Origin: Gammaproteobacteria bacterium RIFCSPLOWO2_02_FULL_56_15
GTDB lineage: Bacteria > Pseudomonadota > Gammaproteobacteria > Eutrophobiales > Eutrophobiaceae
DNA: 5,700 bases
Assembly: GCA_001801825.1 (NCBI GenBank)
Contig: MGYR01000176.1
Span: 152 to 5,851 of the forward strand
Reading direction: 5' to 3'
Positions within the stretch are counted from its first letter, which is position 1, and each line of letters opens with the position of its first letter. The position numbers and the translations under genes are program-made. Below the pieces are notes generated by a model. That model searched no databases and was not told the DNA's origin. It worked only from the letters and a program-made list of their open reading frames with translations. Shown here in pieces: positions 1 through 5,700 of the stretch.

Positions 1-853
1 CATCCCCCACATCGAGAGTGAAGGTTCTAACTGGAATATATCGGGACGCCAGCGCCACGACCGCCGCGGAATCCATCCCTCCGGAGAGATAGGCCCCCAC
101 CTCGACATCGGCAGTGAGATGCGCCTTTACGGAATCCGCGAGGATCTCCAGCGGATCATCCACTGTCACGGACTGCTGCGTAGTAAAGCTTTCCAGGTGG
201 TGACCGTCATTACTGTTCCAGTACAGGATGTGTCCCGGAGGCAACTGCCGGATGCCCGTAAACATAGTTTTGTCTCCGGGCAGGTAGCGGAAATTCAACA
301 ACAGATGCAGGGAGTTGGTATCCAGCGCAGACTTGTGCTCCATACCCGGTAGGATGGCCTTGGCTTCCGATGCAAAAATGAGTCTCCTCCCATCTGTGAT
401 GTGGTAGAAAAGGGGTTTGATGCCCATGCTGTCCCTGACCAACATGGCCTTACTCTGTTGCCTGTCCCAGAGTGCAAAGGCAAACATGCCCCGCAACCTC
501 GAAAAACCAGCGCTTCCATGGACATGATAAGTGTGCAGTATGACTTCCGTGTCTGATTCAGTTCTAAAACGGATACCGTGGCTGGCAAGTTCCTTGCGTA
601 ATTCCCTGTAGTTGTAGATCTCGCCGTTATATACCAGCGCCAGATTCCCATCATTGACCGTCATCGGCTGTCGGCCCGTCTCCAGATCAATAATGGCCAG
701 CCGGCAATGCGCCAGGGCTGCGTGCTTATCCAGCAGGATGCCACTGCCGTCCGGGCCACGATGGATCAGCTTCGCCAGCATGCGACGGAGTAATCTCTCA
801 TCATCATCGCCAGCCACAGGACGCGGGGAGAACCAGCCGGCGATCCCACACAT
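1..853 (-). CDS. Asparagine synthase-like glutamine amidotransferase, N-terminal part (cut by window edge)
   Basis: The ATG at 853-851 opens a frame that runs uninterrupted through 284 codons to the left edge of the window. It starts MCGIAGWFSP, so Cys2 would be the N-terminal nucleophile of a class II glutamine amidotransferase after Met removal. Other family signatures are HRGPDG (31-36), the R51 region (HCRLAIIDL), NGEIYN (76-81) with glutamine-binding Asn76, Gly77 and Glu78, SDTE (100-103) with Asp101, GMFAFALWD (122-130), GIKPLFY (144-150) and SEAKAI (162-167). The synthetase domain begins with the ATP-binding PP-loop SGGMDS (257-262). Family members are usually 600-650 residues, so under half is present. 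Known members make asparagine from aspartate, but homologues in surface-polysaccharide loci (for example WbpS of Pseudomonas O-antigen clusters) are thought to amidate sugar acids; the neighbours favour that role here. The start lies two bases after the DUF354 stop codon, so translation is probably coupled. Confidence 0.93.
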   Translation of the reverse strand, partial: MCGIAGWFSPRPVAGDDDERLLRRMLAKLIHRGPDGSGILLDKHAALAHCRLAIIDLETGRQPMTVNDGNLALVYNGEIYNYRELRKELASHGIRFRTESDTEVILHTYHVHGSAGFSRLRGMFAFALWDRQQSKAMLVRDSMGIKPLFYHITDGRRLIFASEAKAILPGMEHKSALDTNSLHLLLNFRYLPGDKTMFTGIRQLPPGHILYWNSNDGHHLESFTTQQSVTVDDPLEILADSVKAHLTADVEVGAYLSGGMDSAAVVALASRYIPVRTFTLDVGD

Positions 854-855
854 CT

Positions 856-1920
856 TCAATGCACCCCGGGAACCAGGATATCCGGCGGCAACACGGGATA
901 GGATTCCAGATAAGCAACCACGAAATGAGCGACATCGATCGTTTCCGACAACAATCGTGTGCGTGCTTCCAGCGCCTTGTTTCGATCAAATCCGAGGACC
1001 CAGTCCAGTGCGGCTTGCAGATTGCCGCGATCAAGAGACCTGACATTTTGCACAAGTCCGTAGCGGCTTTCCTGTTCATTGGTATACCCCCTGCCGGTCT
1101 GTGCCGCATAGACGGAGGGCACACCCAGAACGGCACACTCGGAAGCCATGGTTGCACTTTCCCCGATAAAGCCTCGGCAAAACGCCATGACATGATGCAG
1201 GGCGGCCGGATCTCCTCTGTAGTTATATTCCGTAAAAGTTTCCGGCAACGGCTGCTCGGAGGAGATAATGACCCTGCCCTGTGCAGCGAGTTGCTTCACC
1301 ACATAATCAAGCAGTGAGTGATCCCAGCCGTGTTCCTCCAGATCGTGACTGGCCTTCCAGGATACCAGCCTGATCAGGAAGCTATCTCCTTCCGCCGCTA
1401 GACCGTTACGTACGGCGGTCTCGCGATCCGGGGTGAAATAACCGGGGCGCAGATAGGACAACTCATGGTATCCCGGATAGCGGACGGTCTTATGCTCCGG
1501 AACCCAACCTTCATAGCATCGCGGCACGATCACCCGCGAAGCCAGGGGGTAGGTCATGGCATTCTGTAATCGTGCATTTTCCGTATCATAGAACACCAGG
1601 GATGGAATCCCTGTGACTGCCCCCACATGGGCGATGAAGATGCCGCCGATACCCGCCATAATATCCGGTCTGAACTCCCTGACTTTCCGGTACAGCCGGT
1701 AGTCCCGGACCAACAACTCACGAAACAGCAAGGCCACACTGCCGTCAGCCTGGGACGTGAGGGAAATATGTGGAATGGACAGGCTGTCCAGCAACTGGTG
1801 TGTCACCTCCTTGTCCCTGCTGGTCACAAGTATCTTATGCCCTTTCCCCGTCAGCTGCCTGATTGGATTCCTGAAAAAATGGACGTGTGCGGGGTGGCCG
1901 ATATCAAAGAGAATCTGCAT
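856..1920 (-). CDS. DUF354 family protein, probable GT-B-fold sugar enzyme
   Basis: This 354-residue protein begins MQILFDIGHPAHVHFF, the hallmark opening of the DUF354 family (PF04007). The family is thought to share the two-Rossmann GT-B fold of UDP-GlcNAc 2-epimerases and MurG-type glycosyltransferases. Visible landmarks are the N-terminal strand and glycine/histidine loop (residues 3-14), GIGGIFIAHVGAVTGIPSLVF (about 90-110), and a C-terminal segment GESATMASECAVLGVPS (253-269). The last is placed like the nucleotide-sugar-binding loop of the epimerase/GT-B group. No signal peptide or membrane helix is evident, so it is probably cytoplasmic. Length is normal for the family. Its ATG shares one base with the GT2 stop codon (TAATG), which implies translational coupling. 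The family lacks a firmly established reaction; glycosyl transfer or sugar epimerisation for the local glycan is inference. Confidence 0.88.
   Translation of the reverse strand: MQILFDIGHPAHVHFFRNPIRQLTGKGHKILVTSRDKEVTHQLLDSLSIPHISLTSQADGSVALLFRELLVRDYRLYRKVREFRPDIMAGIGGIFIAHVGAVTGIPSLVFYDTENARLQNAMTYPLASRVIVPRCYEGWVPEHKTVRYPGYHELSYLRPGYFTPDRETAVRNGLAAEGDSFLIRLVSWKASHDLEEHGWDHSLLDYVVKQLAAQGRVIISSEQPLPETFTEYNYRGDPAALHHVMAFCRGFIGESATMASECAVLGVPSVYAAQTGRGYTNEQESRYGLVQNVRSLDRGNLQAALDWVLGFDRNKALEARTRLLSETIDVAHFVVAYLESYPVLPPDILVPGVH
862..867 (-). promoter_or_regulatory. Probable ribosome binding site for the AsnB-like gene
   Basis: GGGGTG lies eight bases before the ATG at 853 and within the last codons of the DUF354 gene. 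It supports the MCGIAG start, which is fixed independently by the need for Cys at position 2. Confidence 0.5.
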
Positions 1921-1922
1921 TA
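1918..1922 (-). other. TAATG stop/start overlap (translational coupling)
   Basis: The GT2 stop codon TAA (1922-1920) and the DUF354 start ATG (1920-1918) share one A. Only a weak purine stretch (AGTGA) precedes the ATG, so re-initiation by ribosomes finishing the GT2 gene is the likely way DUF354 is translated. Confidence 0.8.
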
Positions 1923-2783
1923 TTCACTGGTACGCTGGTAAAGCAGCATGGTGATCTGCTCGGATACCAGGCCAATCAGAAATATGATGACGCTGCACAT
2001 GAACAGCACCGCGCTCATATTGGTAAACCGGCCCAGCGTCACGAAGGTATAGATATAATAACAAAGGCCCGTGAGGAAAGTTGCCAGGCTGAAAGGAAAA
2101 AATACTTTCAGAGGTGAGTACAGAGTGCCAATCTTGAAAAGAATCAGGAGAAATCGTACTCCATCCTTGACGAGCCTGATGTGACTATTCCCGATCCGCT
2201 GTTCTACTTTCACTGGGACATAAGCAACGGTATATCCGGCCCGGAAAAACGCGAGGGTACTGGTCGCCGGATAGGAAAATCCGTTGGGTAACAAGTGCAG
2301 GAACTCCCGGAAGCGATCCGCCCGCGCAGCCCGGAAACCGGAGGTCAGATCCTTAACTCTGTGGTTAACCATGAAGCTGGCAAAACGATTATAGATACTA
2401 TTGGCAATCAGTCTCGGCAGGTTGGCCTGGGATGCCGCACTGCGGGCGCCGACCACGAGATCGAAACCCTCATCCATCTTGTGCAGCAAATCCGGAATGG
2501 CTACGGGGTCATGCTGGCCGTCGCCATCCATCAGTACCAGTATCTCGCCTGAAGCAAACCTGGCTCCGGTTTTGACCGCAGCGCCGTTTCCCATGCTCTC
2601 GGGGATAGGCAGGCGGGTCACCCCAAAACGCTCGCAGATCTGTGGCGTCTCATCCGTTGACCCGTCATCGACAACGATAATTTCAGCACCACCGCAAACT
2701 TCCAGCAGCTTGGGCAGGATCTTTTCCAGCCCCCTGGCCTCGTTACGCGCAGGGATAATTATACTCAGCTTGCCTGATTCCAT
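1920..2783 (-). CDS. GT2 glycosyltransferase, DPM1/polyprenyl-phosphate sugar synthase type
   Basis: This is a 287-residue family 2 glycosyltransferase with a GT-A catalytic domain followed by two membrane helices. It opens KLSIIIPARNEARGLEKIL, then shows the nucleotide-binding VVDDGSTDET (37-46), GNGAAVKTGARFASG (65-79) typical of dolichyl-phosphate mannose synthase-like enzymes, and the metal-binding DGDGQHDP (86-93). DLTSGFRAAR (145-154) and the RIGNSHIRLVKDG stretch (196-208) also fit this group. Hydrophobic segments at about 224-249 and 256-282 would anchor it in the inner membrane with the active site in the cytoplasm. Known relatives move a sugar from UDP- or GDP-sugar to polyprenyl phosphate; the sugar cannot be read from sequence. 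It follows the TPR membrane gene after 18 bases and overlaps DUF354 by one. A role as donor supplier for the adjacent GT-C-like proteins is inference. Confidence 0.92.
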   Translation of the reverse strand: MESGKLSIIIPARNEARGLEKILPKLLEVCGGAEIIVVDDGSTDETPQICERFGVTRLPIPESMGNGAAVKTGARFASGEILVLMDGDGQHDPVAIPDLLHKMDEGFDLVVGARSAASQANLPRLIANSIYNRFASFMVNHRVKDLTSGFRAARADRFREFLHLLPNGFSYPATSTLAFFRAGYTVAYVPVKVEQRIGNSHIRLVKDGVRFLLILFKIGTLYSPLKVFFPFSLATFLTGLCYYIYTFVTLGRFTNMSAVLFMCSVIIFLIGLVSEQITMLLYQRTSE

Positions 2784-2793
2784 TTTGTATCCG

Positions 2794-2800
2794 CCCCCCT
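2794..2800 (-). promoter_or_regulatory. Ribosome binding site for the GT2 gene
   Basis: AGGGGGG lies ten bases before the ATG at 2783, in the short gap after the upstream stop codon. It contains a run of six G and is the clearest Shine-Dalgarno-like site in the window. Confidence 0.6.
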
Positions 2801-2801
2801 G

Positions 2802-4790
2802 TTACCTGGATCTCAATTGTGACTGCAATCCATCTATCGTTTCATTATATTCATTCAGAATATCTCTTTCCCTGATCCTGTTGAGCTGTTGCTGGGCCGC
2901 TTCGTGTTCTCCGGTTTCAATCAATATCGCCGTCAGCTGCAATTGCTGCTGAAGACCATCAGGGTCAAGGCTGATCGATCTCTCAACCGCAGTCCTGGCA
3001 TGAGGGTAATCGTGCATATGAACCCTGAGATATTCACTGATCGCATACATCAGTGTGGCGGCGCCCCGGCCTGCCAAGGTTGTGTTATTCATCAGCGAAT
3101 TGATAGCGTTGCTGATTATAGTCTGCTCCACTTTGCAGGTCCCTTGGGAATGACAACTCAGCATGGCACGTATCGCCATCATTCCCGTTGCTCCGGGAGA
3201 AGCGGTTGCAAGCTTATTATACAATTCCCGCAGCAAATCTACTTCCGTCTTTTTACCATAGGTGGAATCAAGTAACACCAGAGAAACCAGGGCCTCCACG
3301 GCACCGCCTTGCAATCGGTTCGCCTTCAGGAAATGCTCCCGCGCGCCATCGTAAAGCACCTGTCTGTCACCGGTAAAATCCGTTGCTTCAAGCATCAATG
3401 CATAAATCCTCGCCAGTTCGTAATTGGAGATTGGCGAATCCGGGTGATGCTGGACCTGGTAGTAACGCCACATAATCTCATCTCCCCATTGCACGGCGCG
3501 CATCGAGGTAACCAGAGCGTAGACCACCAACAGCGCTGAGACCAGACCGTATTTGAATAGTGGGGAAACCATATTGGAGACGCCGCCGAGCAGGGGATGA
3601 AACAATGCCAGCAACAGGCCAGCAACCGGCAAGTAATTCCTGTGTTCATGGACAAGTTCCAGGGGCAGAAAGCTTGACTCGAGGCTGTGACCGACGAGAT
3701 AAAACATGATCCCGAAACTGATGACGGGATACTTCTTGCGCATGCGCCAACCCACCAGGGCGAGACCGACAAGACCGGCAATTGCAAAGACTGTGGTCAC
3801 CGGTTGCAGCAAACTCAGAGACACATCGAAATCATCATGAAACAGCGCCAGCTCGCGGTTATTCGGCATGAGGATCAGATAGATATAAAACCAGATGACT
3901 CTCGATTCCGTAAGCAGCCTCTGTAATAGAGTAAAAGTCCTCTGCTGATAACCCGAGAGCGCCAATTCCGGCTGCAACGCGACCAGCAGCATCAGTATCA
4001 GCAGGGGGAGAAGAACAAAAAGGAAATGAATAATATACAGAAAATTCCGGTCCCGATCCGACTGGCCGCGGAACCTGAACAGTAAGATCTCAAGCAACGC
4101 GGCATACAGGGGAAGCAAGATCCCATTCTCCTTGCAAAGCGCCGCCAGCAAGACAAATACAGTCAGGCCCGCAATCACTCGAAGATGCCCCTTGCCTGTT
4201 GTCAGCAGCGCTATTCTGCCCCGCGTATAAACCCATAGACCGGCAAGGACAAACATGGCCGACAGACTGTTCATCCGCTGGACCACATATAGCACGCTGG
4301 TCAGGTTGATCGGATGCAGACTCCAAGCCAGGGCAACCACCAATGCAATACGTCTGATCCCGATCGCATCGATTTTTGCATTTGCTGCAAGTGACATCCC
4401 CTGTAACAACAGCACGATCAGGAAATATAGTAAGATACCGTTAACCGCATGGATACATACATTGACCAGCTTGAAATAGAAAGGGTCGTAACCCGCCAGA
4501 AGCAGGTTGATGGCAAAAGTCAACATGCTGAGGGGCCTTCCCGCGGGGCTGCTGAATCCGGAAGCCAGGATGGATTGGATTCTGGAAAGTAAATCATCCC
4601 CGCCGGCGAGAATAGTGTTATTTATGATATTCGGGTAATCATCAAAGATGAATCCACCGGACAACCCAGCCGCATAGACCAACAGTACCGCCAACAGGAT
4701 CAGACCCACTGTCAGCCAGTTGTAGCCAGCAATAGTATTCATTCCAGGAAACACTTTAGTCCCGAGATGCTCGTTTTCTAGGATTCGCAT
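2802..4790 (-). CDS. TMTC-like GT-C membrane glycosyltransferase with C-terminal TPR-like domain
   Basis: This 662-residue protein has a polytopic membrane half (about 25-430) and a soluble half (about 431-662). After the first helix (25-43) comes GGFIFDDYPNIINN (45-58), matching the acidic first-loop motif of GT-C transferases and of eukaryotic TMTC O-mannosyltransferases. GRPLSMLTFAINLLLAGYDP (84-103), LVNVCIHAVNGILLYF (108-123), HPINLTSVLYVVQRMNSLSA (159-178), CKENGILLPLY (219-229) and HEHRNYLP (381-388) also fit the TMTC/DUF1736-like group. I count about 11-13 hydrophobic segments by eye. The C-terminal half is helical with degenerate TPR-like units, for example around 594-640 (HARTAVERSISLDPDG onward), and by analogy would be periplasmic. 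Such proteins would transfer a sugar from a polyprenyl-phosphate donor; substrate and acceptor are unknown. It is paralogous to the gene just upstream. Start: AAAGG lies nine bases before the ATG at 4790; Met17 is an alternative. Confidence 0.85.
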   Translation of the reverse strand: MRILENEHLGTKVFPGMNTIAGYNWLTVGLILLAVLLVYAAGLSGGFIFDDYPNIINNTILAGGDDLLSRIQSILASGFSSPAGRPLSMLTFAINLLLAGYDPFYFKLVNVCIHAVNGILLYFLIVLLLQGMSLAANAKIDAIGIRRIALVVALAWSLHPINLTSVLYVVQRMNSLSAMFVLAGLWVYTRGRIALLTTGKGHLRVIAGLTVFVLLAALCKENGILLPLYAALLEILLFRFRGQSDRDRNFLYIIHFLFVLLPLLILMLLVALQPELALSGYQQRTFTLLQRLLTESRVIWFYIYLILMPNNRELALFHDDFDVSLSLLQPVTTVFAIAGLVGLALVGWRMRKKYPVISFGIMFYLVGHSLESSFLPLELVHEHRNYLPVAGLLLALFHPLLGGVSNMVSPLFKYGLVSALLVVYALVTSMRAVQWGDEIMWRYYQVQHHPDSPISNYELARIYALMLEATDFTGDRQVLYDGAREHFLKANRLQGGAVEALVSLVLLDSTYGKKTEVDLLRELYNKLATASPGATGMMAIRAMLSCHSQGTCKVEQTIISNAINSLMNNTTLAGRGAATLMYAISEYLRVHMHDYPHARTAVERSISLDPDGLQQQLQLTAILIETGEHEAAQQQLNRIRERDILNEYNETIDGLQSQLRSR

Positions 4791-4828
4791 GGGGCTGCGC
4801 CTTTGCCGGACCTCTTGAGGACAGGGTC
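4791..4828 (-). other. Short gap between the two paralogous genes, no terminator
   Basis: The 38 bases hold a candidate ribosome binding site and only very short inverted repeats (CCTC/GAGG, and CAGGG/CCCTG reaching into the upstream stop codon). There is no following T-run on the minus strand, so I see no intrinsic terminator. Co-transcription of both genes is likely. Confidence 0.5.
4800..4804 (-). promoter_or_regulatory. Candidate ribosome binding site for the 662-residue GT-C/TPR gene
   Basis: AAAGG ends nine bases before the ATG at 4790, in the 38-base gap between the two paralogues. The alternative internal ATG at 4742 (Met17) has only GGA directly abutting it, so the upstream start is preferred. 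Confidence 0.4.
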
Positions 4829-5700
4829 TTATTCCCTGACACTGGTTTTCTCAGCCAATTCCCGCACCTGGCTGTTCAGCAGGGCAAAACTTTTACGGGA
4901 AGCCAGCTTATGCCCAGGATTGGCGTCCAGAAAGGTTTTATAGGCCTGCAAGGCCGATCGTGCAGGCTCTGTATCTTTCAGCGCGATAAGTAGATTTAAC
5001 TGTAGCTCAAATCTCTGGGGAGTGGGACTTAGAACAGTCCCCTGGCTGATATTGGCTAGTGCACATTGACTGTCACCGATATGAAGGCACACTAGCGCAG
5101 CCAGTTCGTGCAGCATGCCTCTGTACCTGCGGTATCTGGGCTGATCCAGGAGACTGACGATCAGATTGACCAACTGGTAGGGATCCACCAGCCGACAATC
5201 CTGATAGAGCATATCCTTCACTACCAGGTCGATGGCGCCAACTGTGCTCCGCGCATACCATTCATCGAGGTTGATGTTAGCGAAGAGAGTACTCCAGTCC
5301 GCTTCCGGCACCGTCCGGTTGAAGCGACAGGCGGTGAAGTAGATCTTTCTCACATACAACATCAAGGCATGGTTGTGGGTGGCCGTGATTTTTTGGAAAC
5401 TCTCGGTAAGGCGATCATAATCTCCCATCATCACATACGTATCCATCAAATTGGACCACGCCCTGATCGAGTCAGGTTGCATGCTGGCCCGTTCTACCGC
5501 ATTGACGTAAGGATTTGCGTAGGATGCGTTTTCCCGGGCAGTAACCAGGCTGAGCAACAGGATTGCCAGCGCTGCGCACACATAGCCAATCGATTTTTTA
5601 TATCTGTTGCCCACATGGAATATTAACCAGGCGACCAGTACGCACGGCCCAAGCAGCGGCAGGTAATTGCGATGTTCAAAATAGAGTTCCAGACTGAGGA
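4829..5700 (-). CDS. TMTC-like membrane/TPR protein, C-terminal part (5' end outside window)
   Basis: The frame is open from the right window edge to the TAA at 4831-4829, giving 289 visible residues. A GTG at 5614 could look like a start, but the frame upstream of it encodes LELYFEHRNYLPLLG. This is the same motif found at 381-388 of the downstream paralogue, so the real start lies beyond 5700. Visible parts are the EHRNYLP loop (about residues 8-14 of the visible part), a hydrophobic helix (15-27), a second helix (about 36-54, IGYVCAALAILLLSLVTA), then a helical TPR-like tail. The best TPR-like unit begins NPYVNAVERASMQPDS and continues RAWSNLMDTYVMMGDYD. The tail aligns by eye with that of the downstream protein through to its C-terminus. 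By analogy it is an inner-membrane GT-C-like protein with a periplasmic tail; whether it keeps the acidic FDD motif cannot be seen. It probably shares a transcript with the next gene, 38 bases downstream. Confidence 0.82.
   Translation of the reverse strand, partial: LSLELYFEHRNYLPLLGPCVLVAWLIFHVGNRYKKSIGYVCAALAILLLSLVTARENASYANPYVNAVERASMQPDSIRAWSNLMDTYVMMGDYDRLTESFQKITATHNHALMLYVRKIYFTACRFNRTVPEADWSTLFANINLDEWYARSTVGAIDLVVKDMLYQDCRLVDPYQLVNLIVSLLDQPRYRRYRGMLHELAALVCLHIGDSQCALANISQGTVLSPTPQRFELQLNLLIALKDTEPARSALQAYKTFLDANPGHKLASRKSFALLNSQVRELAEKTSVRE

Noticed and set aside
295..654. Minus-strand 119-codon open frame inside the AsnB-like region
   Set aside because: It overlaps, in another frame, a continuous AsnB frame that carries all expected motifs. 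Its translation is Cys/Trp/Arg/Ser-rich with no family resemblance.
1..853. Possible frameshift in the AsnB-like gene
   Set aside because: Translation base by base from 853 to 1 gives one unbroken frame of 284 codons with every expected motif in order.
804..1193. Minus-strand 129-codon open frame spanning the DUF354/AsnB junction
   Set aside because: It is an out-of-frame shadow of two well-supported genes and has low-complexity, non-protein-like composition.
2401..2952. Plus-strand 183-codon open frame antisense to the GT2 and TPR genes
   Set aside because: It is the longest plus-strand frame, but its Ser/Pro/Ile-rich translation matches no family I recognise and it lies opposite strongly supported coding sequence across a gene junction.
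4823..4838. CAGGG/CCCTG inverted repeat around the stop codon of the upstream paralogue, considered as a terminator
   Set aside because: The stem is only five base pairs with a stop codon in the loop and no T-run follows, so it is not a credible intrinsic terminator.
5108..5626. Plus-strand 172-codon open frame antisense to the upstream TPR protein
   Set aside because: It lies entirely opposite a frame with clear membrane and TPR-like features. No ribosome binding site or recognisable domain supports it.

Overview
The window is a single run of five co-directional genes, all read on the minus strand, with almost no spacing between them. It looks like a slice of a bacterial polysaccharide or glycoconjugate locus, with no mobile element, RNA gene or CRISPR array visible. 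Base composition looks roughly half GC. The proteins (an HRNYLP-type membrane protein with TPR-like repeats, a DPM1-like GT2, a DUF354 protein, an AsnB-type amidotransferase) are typical of Proteobacteria, probably gamma or beta. This assignment is inference from protein style; no taxonomic marker gene is present.

In order of transcription (right to left): (1) 5700-4829 is the C-terminal part of a membrane protein with a TPR-like tail. Its reading frame stays open to the window edge and includes an EHRNYLP motif upstream of the first possible start, so the gene is 5'-truncated by the window. (2) 4790-2802 is a complete 662-residue protein of the same family, with a GT-C-type FDD motif after the first membrane helix, about a dozen hydrophobic segments, HEHRNYLP, and a TPR-like C-terminal domain. 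It resembles TMTC/DUF1736 O-mannosyltransferase-like proteins. (3) 2783-1920 is a GT2 glycosyltransferase of the polyprenyl-phosphate sugar synthase (DPM1-like) type, with two C-terminal membrane helices. (4) 1920-856 is a DUF354 protein with a probable GT-B-like fold, whose start overlaps the GT2 stop by one base (TAATG). (5) 853-1 is the N-terminal 284 residues of a glutamine-dependent asparagine synthase-like amidotransferase, cut by the left window edge.

A working model, which is inference: the GT2 enzyme charges a polyprenyl phosphate with a sugar, and one or both of the tandem GT-C/TPR proteins use that lipid-linked sugar on the periplasmic face. The DUF354 and AsnB-like proteins would build or amidate the sugars of the same glycan. 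The tandem pair of divergent GT-C/TPR paralogues next to its probable donor-making enzyme is the most interesting part of the window. No promoter or terminator is visible, so the operon probably begins beyond position 5700 and continues below position 1.
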